Shown piece by piece: positions 24,924 through 33,074 of a stretch of 64,000 nucleotides of DNA. This stretch comes from VRUE01 sp963753245 (GTDB lineage Bacteria; Actinomycetota; Thermoleophilia; Solirubrobacterales; 70-9), in NCBI GenBank assembly GCA_963753245.1, contig CAVWBK010000006.1, forward strand, positions 62,001 through 126,000, read 5' to 3'. The first letter of the stretch is position 1, and each line of letters starts with the position of its first letter. A program made the translations under genes and the position numbers. A model generated the notes under the pieces. It did no database searches, was not told the DNA's origin, and saw only the letters and a list, made by a program, of their open reading frames with translations.

Positions 24924-26084
24924 GTGGTGCCCGAGGAGAGCTCGGTCAAACTCGAGGACGCCGCGGTCTCGTTCGAGGAGGACACCGACGAATCGAATCG
25001 CGCCGAACTTCCCCTGTTCACGCCGAGGCGCGTGATCCAAACGGCCCTGGTCGTCCTCCTCCTCCTGGTTTGCATCTACTTCCTCTTTCCCAAGCTGGTC
25101 GGGTTGAAGGGCGCGTTGAGCCAACTCGACGATGCCGACCCGGTTTGGATCGCAGTGGCGATCGGCTTTTGCATCGCCTCCTTCGTCACCTACATCGCTC
25201 TGTTCAAGGCTGTCGTCGGCGGCGACGCCCTGCGGCTGACCTGGGGCGAGACCTACGAGATCAACATGGCCGGTGTCGCCGCGACCCTGCTTTTTTCCGC
25301 CGGCGGCGCCGGCGGCATCGTCCTCACCTACTGGGCCCTGCGAAAGGCGGGCATGCGTCGCCACGATGTAGCGCGTCGCATGGTCGCCTTCATCACCCTT
25401 CACTACGCCTTTTACCCGATCGCCCTGATCGTCTTCGGTGTTCTGCTGCGGACGGGGGTGATGCATGGCAAGGGCTCGATCGAGCTGACGATCGTGCCCG
25501 CCGGGGTAGCTGGGGCGCTGCTCATACTCGGCGTGCTGATCGCGCTGATCCCGCCCGACCTCGGCCCGCGCCTGGCGCCCTTTGCCCATGGCGCCCGGGC
25601 CCGAGCCCTGGTCGACCGCATCGCCAAAATCCCGGCCACCGTGGGGGAGGGTTTCCGCTTCGCCGTCGGTCTCTTCGCTCACCCCTCCCGCGGCGGCCTC
25701 GCCGTGCTCGGCGCGGCTGGCTTTTGGGCGACCAGCATCGGCGTCCTCTGGGCCTCATTTCACGCGTTCGGCGTGCACGTGCCGCTCGCCGTTGTTGTCC
25801 AGGGCTTCTTCCTCGGCATGGTGGCCAATCTCTTCCCCCTCGCCCCAGCGGGGGTCGGCGCCGTCGACGCTGGCCTGATCGCTGCCTTCGTCCTATTTGG
25901 GCTACCGGCCCACACGGTCTTCCCCGCGATTCTGATCTATCGCCTCATCGCGTTCTGGTTGCCGATCCCACCCGGGATTATCGCCTTCCTCCAACTTCGC
26001 AAGACTGTGGGGCGCTGGGAACTGGAGGGGCGCCCAATCGACCGCGGCGGTGGCCGGGGGGCGTTGACCGGCCCGGTACTATAA
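24924..26084 (+). CDS. UPF0104/lysylphosphatidylglycerol synthase-type transmembrane protein
   Basis: 386 residues, eight or more membrane helices in the flippase-like UPF0104 family: VWIAVAIGFCIASFVTYIALFKAVVGG, ATLLFSAGGAGGIVLTYWALRKAG, VVQGFFLGMVANLFPLAPAGVGAVDAGLIAAF (Pro/Gly signature) and the final YRLIAFWLPIPPG. No C-terminal aminoacyl-transferase domain, so it is not MprF itself. GTG at 24924 chosen, just after the PAP2 stop; the frame extends upstream but overlaps that gene. Together with the PAP2 gene it suggests membrane-lipid work. Confidence 0.82.
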   Translation: MVPEESSVKLEDAAVSFEEDTDESNRAELPLFTPRRVIQTALVVLLLLVCIYFLFPKLVGLKGALSQLDDADPVWIAVAIGFCIASFVTYIALFKAVVGGDALRLTWGETYEINMAGVAATLLFSAGGAGGIVLTYWALRKAGMRRHDVARRMVAFITLHYAFYPIALIVFGVLLRTGVMHGKGSIELTIVPAGVAGALLILGVLIALIPPDLGPRLAPFAHGARARALVDRIAKIPATVGEGFRFAVGLFAHPSRGGLAVLGAAGFWATSIGVLWASFHAFGVHVPLAVVVQGFFLGMVANLFPLAPAGVGAVDAGLIAAFVLFGLPAHTVFPAILIYRLIAFWLPIPPGIIAFLQLRKTVGRWELEGRPIDRGGGRGALTGPVL

Positions 26085-26094
26085 AAAGTAAAGT
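26064..26094 (+). promoter_or_regulatory. Possible promoter for trxB
   Basis: TTGACC at 26064-26069 and TAAAGT at 26089-26094, spaced 19 bp, lie in the only clearly AT-rich patch nearby (about 26080-26100), partly inside the end of the preceding gene. The spacing is long and the match partial. Confidence 0.3.
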
Positions 26095-26117
26095 ATTAGA
26101 CTTTGAGGCGATCGAAT

Positions 26118-27128
26118 ATGACTGAGAAGAAGGTCGAGAACGTGATCATCGTCGGTGGTGGCCCGGCCGGCTATACCGCTGCCCTCTACACCGCGCGGGC
26201 CAACCTCGAGCCCCTGGTCTTCGAGGGCTTCCACTGGGGTGGGCAGCTGCAGAACACGACCGACGTGGAGAACTACCCCGGCTATCCCGAGGGGATCATG
26301 GGACCGGAGATGATGACCCAATTCCGCGCCCAGGCCGAGCGCTTCGGCACCCGCTTTGAGAGCGACGACGTCGACCGCGTTGAGCTCTCTGATGACGGCG
26401 GCGTCCACCGCGTCTATCTAGGCGATGAGGAGCACCTGGCAAAGACCGTGATCCTGGCGATGGGCGCTGAGCCGCGTCGCCTCGGGATTCCGGGCGAGCT
26501 CGAGCTGGGCGGCTGTGGCGTCTCCACCTGCGGTGTTTGCGATGGCGCCTTCTTTAAAGGTCGCAAGGTGATCGTGATCGGTGGCGGTGACTCCGCAATG
26601 GAGGATGCAATCTTCGTCTCCAAGTACGCGAGTGAGCTGACGATCGTCAACCGCCGAGACGAGTTCCGCGCTTCAAAGATCATGCGCGAGCGCGCCGCCG
26701 AGCGACCCAATATTGAGTTCAAGACGCCGTTTGTCGCCGAGGAGTTTGTCGGCGGCGATGCCGGCAAACTCGAGTACGTGCGCCTGCGCAACGCTGAGAC
26801 CGCAGAGACCGAGGACTTCGCCACCGAGGGCGCTTTCGTCGCGATCGGCCATATTCCCCGCTCGGAGGTCGTCGCAGGCCAGGTCCAGACCGATGAGGAT
26901 GGCTACATCCTCACCCAGTCGGGATCGACGAAGACCAACCTGCCCGGCGTCTTCGCGGTCGGCGACGTCGTCGACCACACCTACCGCCAGGCGGTCACCG
27001 CTGCCGGCACTGGCTGCATGGGGGCTCTTGACGCCGAGTGGTATCTACGTGACACGCCGCCCTCGCCTGAGGCCCACTGGCAGCACGGCGGCGAGCCGGT
27101 CGAGGTCGCACCGACACCCGGTTCCTAG
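26118..27128 (+). CDS. trxB: Thioredoxin reductase
   Basis: 336 residues. FAD-binding GGGPAGYTAAL at about 13-23, the redox pair C138-G-V-C141 (STCGVCDGAFF), NADPH-binding GGGDSAMEDA and the C-terminal FAD motif GVFAVGDVVDH. The dithiol spacer is Gly-Val instead of the common Ala-Thr. Reduces thioredoxin in the cytoplasm. The ATG at 26118 preceded by GAGGCGA is preferred to a TTG five codons upstream. The C-terminal extension after the last FAD helix is about 20 residues (QHGGEPVEVAPTPGS). No thioredoxin gene is adjacent. Confidence 0.95.
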   Translation: MTEKKVENVIIVGGGPAGYTAALYTARANLEPLVFEGFHWGGQLQNTTDVENYPGYPEGIMGPEMMTQFRAQAERFGTRFESDDVDRVELSDDGGVHRVYLGDEEHLAKTVILAMGAEPRRLGIPGELELGGCGVSTCGVCDGAFFKGRKVIVIGGGDSAMEDAIFVSKYASELTIVNRRDEFRASKIMRERAAERPNIEFKTPFVAEEFVGGDAGKLEYVRLRNAETAETEDFATEGAFVAIGHIPRSEVVAGQVQTDEDGYILTQSGSTKTNLPGVFAVGDVVDHTYRQAVTAAGTGCMGALDAEWYLRDTPPSPEAHWQHGGEPVEVAPTPGS

Positions 27129-27285
27129 GTCACCCAGCACCGAGCGGTCGAGCGGCCACGGTTGGGTTGGCGGCGATCCGGTGCCCAGCTGGCCATCGGT
27201 CTTCGGCTTGCTGGCCCGAGCTACCTCTGCAGAGCGTTCGTGCCTTGCGGACTCGTCTCTTTGGCTCCGACAAGAGCAGTTCTGC

Positions 27286-27771
27286 TCAGCCGACCAGCTT
27301 CTGCACGACAAAGGTGCGAGCCCCGCGCGGAGTGAGGACCTCGACAGGCTTTCCGATCGCCGCATTCATCAGTGCCTGGCCAATCGGCGACTCCGCCGAA
27401 AGTCGGCCCTCGGCGAGGTTGGCCTCGGTCGAACCGACCAGGGTCCAGGTGTTGATCTCGCCGTTTGATTCGTCGAGCACCTCCGCGCTGCGGCCGAAGG
27501 CAAAGGTGTCGGCGGTGGCGTCATCGACTTCCACAACGACCGCGTTTTGCAGTCGTTCCCGCAGTCGTTTTATTCGCGTCTCCAGGTGTGCTTGGTCCTC
27601 TTTGGCGATGTGGTACTCGGCGTTCTCCTTGAGATCACCTTCCTCACGGGCAACCTTGATCCGCGCCGCCATCGCGACCCGGCGCGGCCCTTCGAGGTTG
27701 GCGATCTCCTCCCGCAGCGCCTCAATGCCCGCGGCGGTGATCGGCTCTCCGGAGCTGGTCTCGTTGCTCAT
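27286..27771 (-). CDS. greA: Transcription elongation factor GreA
   Basis: 161 residues: N-terminal coiled coil with the tip acidic residues (AREEGDLKENAEYHIAKEDQ) that enter the RNA polymerase secondary channel, then the FKBP-like C-terminal domain (INTWTLVGSTEANLAEGRLS, SPIGQALMNAAIGKPVEV). Rescues backtracked polymerase by stimulating transcript cleavage. Convergent with trxB across 157 bp that hold no gene but contain a short GAGCAG/CTGCTC palindrome at the greA stop. Shares a 50-bp divergent upstream region with the UBP zinc-finger gene. Confidence 0.95.
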   Translation of the reverse strand: MSNETSSGEPITAAGIEALREEIANLEGPRRVAMAARIKVAREEGDLKENAEYHIAKEDQAHLETRIKRLRERLQNAVVVEVDDATADTFAFGRSAEVLDESNGEINTWTLVGSTEANLAEGRLSAESPIGQALMNAAIGKPVEVLTPRGARTFVVQKLVG

Positions 27772-27821
27772 TGAGAGCAGGCTAGAGGACCGGACGGAGG
27801 GGCCGATGCTAGGCTCACCCG

Positions 27822-28097
27822 GTGGCTGCAGAATGCACCCATCTCGGCACTATTGAGCGGCTCGAGGTTCCCAACGAGGTCGCCGGTTGCGAGGAGTGCC
27901 TGGCCCTCGGAATGACCTGGGTCCATCTGCGGATGTGCCAAGAGTGCGGTCACATCGGGTGCTGTGACAACTCGCAGGGCAAACACGCGACCGCCCACTT
28001 CACCCAGACCGGCCACCCGATCATTCGCTCAGCTGAGCCGGGCGAAGATTGGAGTTGGTGCTATCTGGACGAGATCACCTTCCGACTCGAGCACTGA
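27822..28097 (+). CDS. UBP-type zinc finger protein
   Basis: 91 residues consisting of one ZnF-UBP domain. Ordered metal ligands: C5 and H7 (CTHLG), CEEC, CQECGHIGCC and a His cluster (GKHATAHFTQTGHP). In eukaryotes this domain binds the ubiquitin C-terminus; in bacteria stand-alone copies exist with unclear targets. GTG start; the coding begins 50 bp from the divergent greA start. Ends 7 bp before the convergent end of the hydroxyacyl-CoA dehydrogenase gene. Confidence 0.85.
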   Translation: MAAECTHLGTIERLEVPNEVAGCEECLALGMTWVHLRMCQECGHIGCCDNSQGKHATAHFTQTGHPIIRSAEPGEDWSWCYLDEITFRLEH

Positions 28098-28104
28098 GCT
28101 GCGC

Positions 28105-29352
28105 TCAAGCCTCGGCGGCCCTGGCGATCAGGCCCGGCGCTGGTGCGTAGGCGTCCCCGTGGGACTGACCTAGTTCCTCGAGTAGCTCCAGGGCGCGACG
28201 CGCACCGATCAGTTCGGTGAACTCGACCGGGCCGACGGGCCAGTTGAAGCCAAGCCGCATCGCCGTGTCCATGTCCGCCGGCGAGCCCACCCCCTCGTCC
28301 AGAGCGAAGGCGGTCTCGTTTGCTATCTGGGCGAGCATACGAGGGACGATCTCGGTTCCCGCGGGGTCGATCCTGGTCAGTTCGTCAGGATCCAGGGTCG
28401 GTGCATCAATTCCCAGATCACGGTCCTGCTCGCGATGGGGGCCGGGGCTCTCGTAGGAGTAAAAGCCCTTGCCGTTCTTGCGCCCTCGAAGTCCTTCGCC
28501 GACCATCCGCTCCTGGATCGAGCTCGGACGCCAGCGCTCTGGCTCGCCGCCCTGGGCGTAGAAGGAGCGGGCCACGCTGAGATTGACGTCGAGGCCGATC
28601 AGGTCGATCAGCTCGAACGGCCCCATTTTGAAGCCGCCGCCAAGGCGCAGGACGCGGTCGATCGTGGGTGCGTCGGCCACCCCGTCGGCCAGCATCCGCA
28701 GCGCCTCGAGTGAGTAGGGGCGGGCGAGCCGATTGGCGATGAAGCCGGGGCTGTCCTTAGCGCGGATCGGGGTGCGTCCCATCCGCCTGCCGACCGCGGC
28801 GGTTGCCTCCAGCGCCCGCGTGGAGGACGCGGCGGTCGCGACCACCTCGACCAGTTTCATCAGCGCCGGAGGATTGAAGAAATGCATGCCGACCACCCGC
28901 TCAGGGCCCGGAGTCTTGGCCCCGATCGCGCTGACCGCCAGCGAGGAGGTGTTGCTCGCGAGGATCGCCTCGGGGGCGCAGACTCGGGCCAGCTCGCCGA
29001 AGAGCCCACGCTTTAGGTCGAGGTCCTCTGGGGCCGCCTCGATCACGAGTTCGCAACCGGCCAAATCGCTCAGCTCCGGGACCCCCTTCAGGCGAGCGCC
29101 AGCCGCCTCGGCCTCCTCGGTGCTCCACATCTCGCGGCGCACGCCCTTGCCCAGAGACTCCAGAACCCGCTTGGTACCGGCCTGCAATGCGGTTGGGTCA
29201 GGGTCCTGGATCAGTGTCTCGTAGCCGCCGAGGCAGGCGAGTTGAGCAATCCCGGCCCCCATGGTCCCCGCGCCGAGAACCCCGACCCGGGCCACCGCTC
29301 GATCGGAGGAAGAGCCCATCTCGGCTTTGCTCTCAGTTCGCTCAGCGCTCAT
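28105..29352 (-). CDS. 3-hydroxyacyl-CoA dehydrogenase (HBD family)
   Basis: 415 residues. NAD-binding VGVLGAGTMGAGIAQLA near residues 22-38, SNTSSLAVSAIG, GMHFFNPPALMKLVEVV with the catalytic His, then KDSPGFIANRLARPY and two C-terminal dehydrogenase domains (FKMGPFELIDLIGLDVN, GFNWPVGPVEFTELIG). Oxidises 3-hydroxyacyl-CoA in beta-oxidation. Two in-frame Met codons (residues 1 and 12) precede the Rossmann strand. It overlaps the enoyl-CoA hydratase stop by 4 bases and is the last gene of the minus-strand fatty-acid operon. Confidence 0.93.
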   Translation of the reverse strand: MSAERTESKAEMGSSSDRAVARVGVLGAGTMGAGIAQLACLGGYETLIQDPDPTALQAGTKRVLESLGKGVRREMWSTEEAEAAGARLKGVPELSDLAGCELVIEAAPEDLDLKRGLFGELARVCAPEAILASNTSSLAVSAIGAKTPGPERVVGMHFFNPPALMKLVEVVATAASSTRALEATAAVGRRMGRTPIRAKDSPGFIANRLARPYSLEALRMLADGVADAPTIDRVLRLGGGFKMGPFELIDLIGLDVNLSVARSFYAQGGEPERWRPSSIQERMVGEGLRGRKNGKGFYSYESPGPHREQDRDLGIDAPTLDPDELTRIDPAGTEIVPRMLAQIANETAFALDEGVGSPADMDTAMRLGFNWPVGPVEFTELIGARRALELLEELGQSHGDAYAPAPGLIARAAEA

Positions 29353-30119
29353 TTGCCCTCGAACCTCGGTTTGCGCTTCTCGAGGAAGGCCCGCATGCCC
29401 TCGACCCGGTCCTCGGTCGCCATCGCCAGCTCATAGAGACGACGCTCCTCCTCGAGGCCGGCGCTGATCGTCGTCTCATCGGCGGCGATCACGGCCTGTT
29501 TGGCGAGGCGCGCCGCGATCGGCGGTTGCTCTGCGACATCACTTGCCAGCGCCAGGGCGGCCTCCAGCCAACCCTCGCCGTCGACCACCCGGTTGACGAA
29601 GCCCAGCTCACGCCCCTCGGCGGCATCGACGCGGCGGCCGGTGAGGATCAACTCCATCGCCCGTTGCTTGCCGAGCACCCGTGCCAGACGCTGGCTGCCG
29701 CCGCCGCCGGGAATGATTCCCAGGTTGATCTCGGGCTGGCCGAAGACGGCCGTCTCCGAGGCGACGATCATGTCGCAGGCCAGCGCCAGCTCGCAGCCAC
29801 CGCCGAGGGCCCAGCCGGAGACCGCGGCCACCAGCGGCGTCCTTACCGCCGCAAGCTTTTTCCAAAAGCCCGCCGCCGGGTGGTAGAGAGCCTCGGCGAA
29901 GCTGCGCTCGCTCATTGCCTTGATATCCGCACCGGCGGCGAAGACCTTCTTCGAGCCGGCGATCACGATACAGCGCACCGCGGGGTCGGGATCGAGCCGC
30001 TCCAGCTCGCCGGCGAGCTTTGTCATCAGCTCCGGCGAGAGCGCGTTGCGCGCCTCGGGTCGGTTGAGGCGCAGGAGCGCGACGTGCCCGTCAAGGCTGG
30101 TTTCGACCAGGTCGCCCAT
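29349..30119 (-). CDS. Enoyl-CoA hydratase
   Basis: 256 residues, a canonical crotonase. Oxyanion loop KVFAAGADIKAM, GWALGGGCELALACD carrying the first catalytic Glu, and FGQPEINLGIIPGGGGSQRLAR carrying the second. Closer to textbook enoyl-CoA hydratase than the paralogue at 3.9 kb. The ATG at 30119 lies 2 bp after the acyl-CoA dehydrogenase stop. Hydrates 2-enoyl-CoA, the step between its two operon neighbours. Confidence 0.94.
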   Translation of the reverse strand: MGDLVETSLDGHVALLRLNRPEARNALSPELMTKLAGELERLDPDPAVRCIVIAGSKKVFAAGADIKAMSERSFAEALYHPAAGFWKKLAAVRTPLVAAVSGWALGGGCELALACDMIVASETAVFGQPEINLGIIPGGGGSQRLARVLGKQRAMELILTGRRVDAAEGRELGFVNRVVDGEGWLEAALALASDVAEQPPIAARLAKQAVIAADETTISAGLEEERRLYELAMATEDRVEGMRAFLEKRKPRFEGK

Positions 30120-30121
30120 CG

Positions 30122-31282
30122 CTACAGCGGCGTCATCGCGTTGATCCCGGTCGCCGCCCGTCCGATGATCAGCTTCTGGATCTGGGAGGTGCCCTCGTAG
30201 AGGGTCGTGACCCGGGCGTCGCGCAGGTAGCGCTCGACCGGGTAATCGTCGACGTAGCCGGCGCCGCCGTGGACCTGGATCGCCAGATTGGCGCACTCGA
30301 CCGCCGACTCGGTCGCGTAGAGCTTGGCGACCGAGGTCTCGGTGGTGTTCGGCTTCTTTTCGTCCTTAAGGACGCCCGCCCGGTAGACCAGCATTCGACT
30401 GGCGTCGCGCTTCAGAATCATGTCGGCGATCATCTCCTGGACGAGCTGAAAGCGGGCCAGGGGAACGCCGAACTGTTGGCGCTCCTTGGCATAGGCGACC
30501 GAGGCTTCCACGCAGCCTTCGCAGATCCCGACACAGCCGGCGGCGACGCTGTAGCGGCCATTGTCGAGGGCGCTCATCGCGACCTTGAAGCCGTCGCCGA
30601 TCTCACCGAGCATCGCGTCATCCCCGACCTCGACCGAGTCGAGCGCGAGCTCCGCCGTGTCGGAGGAGCGCAGTCCGAGCTTGCCGTGGATCTCCTGGGT
30701 CGTGAAGCCCTCGCTCGCCGTTGGCACCAGGAAGCAGGCGAGACCCTTGTGTTTCCTCTCTGGGTCGGTCTGAGCGAAGATCAAGGCTACCTCGGAGAAG
30801 TTGCCGAGGCTGATCCACATCTTCTGGCCGGTGATCGACCAGCCGGAGTCGGTCTTCGTCGCCCTGGTACGTAGGTTTGCGGCGTCGGAGCCGGTGTCGG
30901 GCTCAGTTAGTCCGAAGCAGCCCAGCGACTCGCCCGAGCAGAGTTTTGGCAGCCACTTGTGTCTTTGCTCCTCGCTGCCCCAGCGCTCGATCGAGCCGGC
31001 GACCAGCGAGGTCTGCACGGAGACGACCGTGCGCGCCGAGGAGTCGGCACGGCCGACCTGTTCGACGATCAGCCCGTAGCCGAGGTAGTCGAGGCCGCGG
31101 CCGCCGTACTCTTCGGCAACCGGCGCCCCCAGGTAGCCAACCTCGCCAAGCTTGCTGGCCAGCTCGCGGTCAAAGCGTGCCGCCCGGTCGTTCTCTTTGA
31201 CCCGCGGCACGATCTCCTTATCGGCGAATTCCCGCGCCGCCTCGGAGATCAGCTTCTGCTCGTCGCTCAACTGGAAGTCCAT
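30122..31282 (-). CDS. Acyl-CoA dehydrogenase
   Basis: 386 residues, standard length. FAD/substrate motifs CFGLTEPDTGSDAANLRT and WISLGNFSEVALIFAQT, QFGVPLARFQLVQEMIADM, QVHGGAGYVDDYPVERYLRDAR and the catalytic glutamate in LYEGTSQIQKLIIGR. Carries out the first, FAD-dependent step of beta-oxidation. It sits between the class IV aminotransferase gene (32 bp upstream) and the hydratase (2 bp downstream). An electron-transfer flavoprotein partner is not encoded in the window. Confidence 0.95.
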   Translation of the reverse strand: MDFQLSDEQKLISEAAREFADKEIVPRVKENDRAARFDRELASKLGEVGYLGAPVAEEYGGRGLDYLGYGLIVEQVGRADSSARTVVSVQTSLVAGSIERWGSEEQRHKWLPKLCSGESLGCFGLTEPDTGSDAANLRTRATKTDSGWSITGQKMWISLGNFSEVALIFAQTDPERKHKGLACFLVPTASEGFTTQEIHGKLGLRSSDTAELALDSVEVGDDAMLGEIGDGFKVAMSALDNGRYSVAAGCVGICEGCVEASVAYAKERQQFGVPLARFQLVQEMIADMILKRDASRMLVYRAGVLKDEKKPNTTETSVAKLYATESAVECANLAIQVHGGAGYVDDYPVERYLRDARVTTLYEGTSQIQKLIIGRAATGINAMTPL

Positions 31283-31314
31283 CTCGCCCTTCTTTCTCTG
31301 TTCCTTTATTCAAG

Positions 31315-32109
31315 TCAAAGCTCGCGGCTGAGCACCTGGGCGAAGGCCGCCTTGGCCTCGCGGGTGCGCGGGCCGGGAGCCTCGGCCAGCGCGCGGTCGT
31401 CGATCGCGACGACGGCCTGGATCTCGCGCGTGGTGGAAGCGAGGAAGGCCTCGCCGGCGCCCTGCAGGTCGGCGATCGGCCACTCGCCCTCCTCGACGAC
31501 GAGTTCCCTGATCAGCCGGTCGCGGGTGATCGACTCGAGCACAGGGGCGCCGAGCGCGGTCGTGCGCAGGGCACTGCTCTGTGGCGAGACCCAGAAGATC
31601 GAAGAGGTCGGCGGCTCGAGCACCGTGCCGTCGGGGCGGACCAGCACCGCCTCATCGGCGCCGCGCGATTTGGCGATCCGGGTCGCCTGCATGTTGGCGG
31701 CATAGGAGAGCGACTTGACCCCATTGAGGATGACGCTCGGCGAGTAGGTGACGGTCGCGAGCCTGACGCTCTCGGTGTGGGCGGGGATCGGCTCGGTGGC
31801 CGCGATCCGGCGTCCGCCGCGGGTGACGATCAGCCGCAGCTGCCCGTCGCCATCGCCGAACTCGGTGATCAGGGCCTCGATCTCGGCCTCCAGCACCGCG
31901 CGGTCGAACTCGAGCTCGATCATCGCGGCGGAGCGCTGCAGGCGGCTGAGGTGATCGCTAAGCGCGAACGGCTTCCCGGCGTAGAGGCGGATCACCTCGA
32001 AGGCGCCGTCACCGCGGTAGAGACCGTCGTCGTTGAGCGGCACCGTCGCCGCGCTCGTCGGCGACACCGTTCCGTCGACGCTCGCCAACTCTCTGAATTC
32101 ACTCATCAT
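31315..32109 (-). CDS. Class IV aminotransferase / aminodeoxychorismate lyase-like PLP enzyme
   Basis: 264 residues of fold-type IV PLP family: LYRGDGAFEVIRLYAGKPF, LRLIVTRGG, the PLP lysine in LNGVKSLSYAANM and VLEPPTSSIFWVS. The family covers branched-chain and D-amino-acid aminotransferases and 4-amino-4-deoxychorismate lyase; the sequence alone does not decide. Two adjacent ATGs (32109 and 32106) are possible starts. Embedded in the beta-oxidation operon, 17 bp after the membrane-protein gene. Confidence 0.82.
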   Translation of the reverse strand: MMSEFRELASVDGTVSPTSAATVPLNDDGLYRGDGAFEVIRLYAGKPFALSDHLSRLQRSAAMIELEFDRAVLEAEIEALITEFGDGDGQLRLIVTRGGRRIAATEPIPAHTESVRLATVTYSPSVILNGVKSLSYAANMQATRIAKSRGADEAVLVRPDGTVLEPPTSSIFWVSPQSSALRTTALGAPVLESITRDRLIRELVVEEGEWPIADLQGAGEAFLASTTREIQAVVAIDDRALAEAPGPRTREAKAAFAQVLSREL

Positions 32110-32126
32110 CCGCGCGGCGAGGCTAT

Positions 32127-33074
32127 CTAAGACCGCTCCGACGGCCCCTCGCCGGACTCCTCTTGCCAGGCCTGCCTGAGCTTCTTGGGAGTCTTGGTCT
32201 TGCCGGTCCAGCCGCGGGTTTCGCCACTTTGCCAGTAGTTCATTCGATCGGGCGAGGCGGGGTCGATGTACCAACCCTTGGGTCGCTCCGCGTCGGTGTA
32301 ATTCCGCGGGTCGAGCGAGTGCTCGGTCTCCGGCCTCGCGCCCTCGGAGAGGCCCGGCGTCACGTCGACCGCCGGTCGCCGCTCCTCGCGGGCGCGGAGC
32401 TCGAAGTAGAGCTGCGCCGTCGCCAGAGCCGCGAAGGACGAGGCGAGGACGCGGACGGCCACGCCGACCAGGAAGGAGGCAGCAGTGGTGGTTGTGTGGC
32501 TGAAGCCGAGGCTGATCGCGAGACTGGGGATGGTGACGATGAGACCCAGATAGAGGGCGAAGACGATCAGCTTGCCGTAGTTGCCTCTGGTCAACTCAGC
32601 GCTGCGGCGAAGCGCCGGCAACCAGCCCTCGTCCTCGATCGCAGCGGCCTGGGCGACGACGATCCAGCGCAGCGTGAGAAGGATTCCGGGGACGATCAGG
32701 GCGAGGAAGCCGATCGCGGTCCCGAGCGCCGAAATGATCGAGGCGGCGACAACAACGGGCAGCACGCGCAACCCCCGGATCGCGACGGACAAGAGCTGCG
32801 GGACTCGGTCCTCCCTGGTATCGGCCACAGCGTGCACGTGCAGCGCCGAGACCAGCGGGCCGACTACAAGCCAGTCGATCCCGGTCAGTAGGGACGAAGA
32901 GCCGACGCCGAGTGAAGATTGTGCGAACGGACCCGTGCCCGTAATCAGCAGGACGACGGTCTCGTAGGGAACGATGACCGCGGCGGCGAGGGCGAGAAAG
33001 AGCAGCGGGTAGCGCCGGTAGAGAGCAAACGCGCTGGACACCGGCAGGCGCGCGGAGAGGGACTCGGTGCTCAC
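32127..33074 (-). CDS. Multi-pass membrane protein with C-terminal DUF2510-like motif
   Basis: 315 residues. About five to six hydrophobic segments resemble the glycerophosphodiester-phosphodiesterase-type or YciC-like membrane domain (LIVPGILLTLRWIVVAQAAAIE, ALRRSAELTRGNYGKLIVFAL). After about residue 225 comes a cytoplasmic tail with PKGWYIDPASPDRMNYW and RGWTGKT, matching the W-Y-x-D-P ... YW ... W-T pattern of DUF2510 modules. Starts within the thiolase stop (4-base overlap). Its relation to fatty-acid oxidation is not clear. Confidence 0.7.
   Translation of the reverse strand: MSTESLSARLPVSSAFALYRRYPLLFLALAAAVIVPYETVVLLITGTGPFAQSSLGVGSSSLLTGIDWLVVGPLVSALHVHAVADTREDRVPQLLSVAIRGLRVLPVVVAASIISALGTAIGFLALIVPGILLTLRWIVVAQAAAIEDEGWLPALRRSAELTRGNYGKLIVFALYLGLIVTIPSLAISLGFSHTTTTAASFLVGVAVRVLASSFAALATAQLYFELRAREERRPAVDVTPGLSEGARPETEHSLDPRNYTDAERPKGWYIDPASPDRMNYWQSGETRGWTGKTKTPKKLRQAWQEESGEGPSERS

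Noticed and set aside
27274..27287. GAGCAGTTCTGCTC palindrome as a greA/trxB terminator
   Set aside because: Loop would be too small and no T-run follows on either strand.
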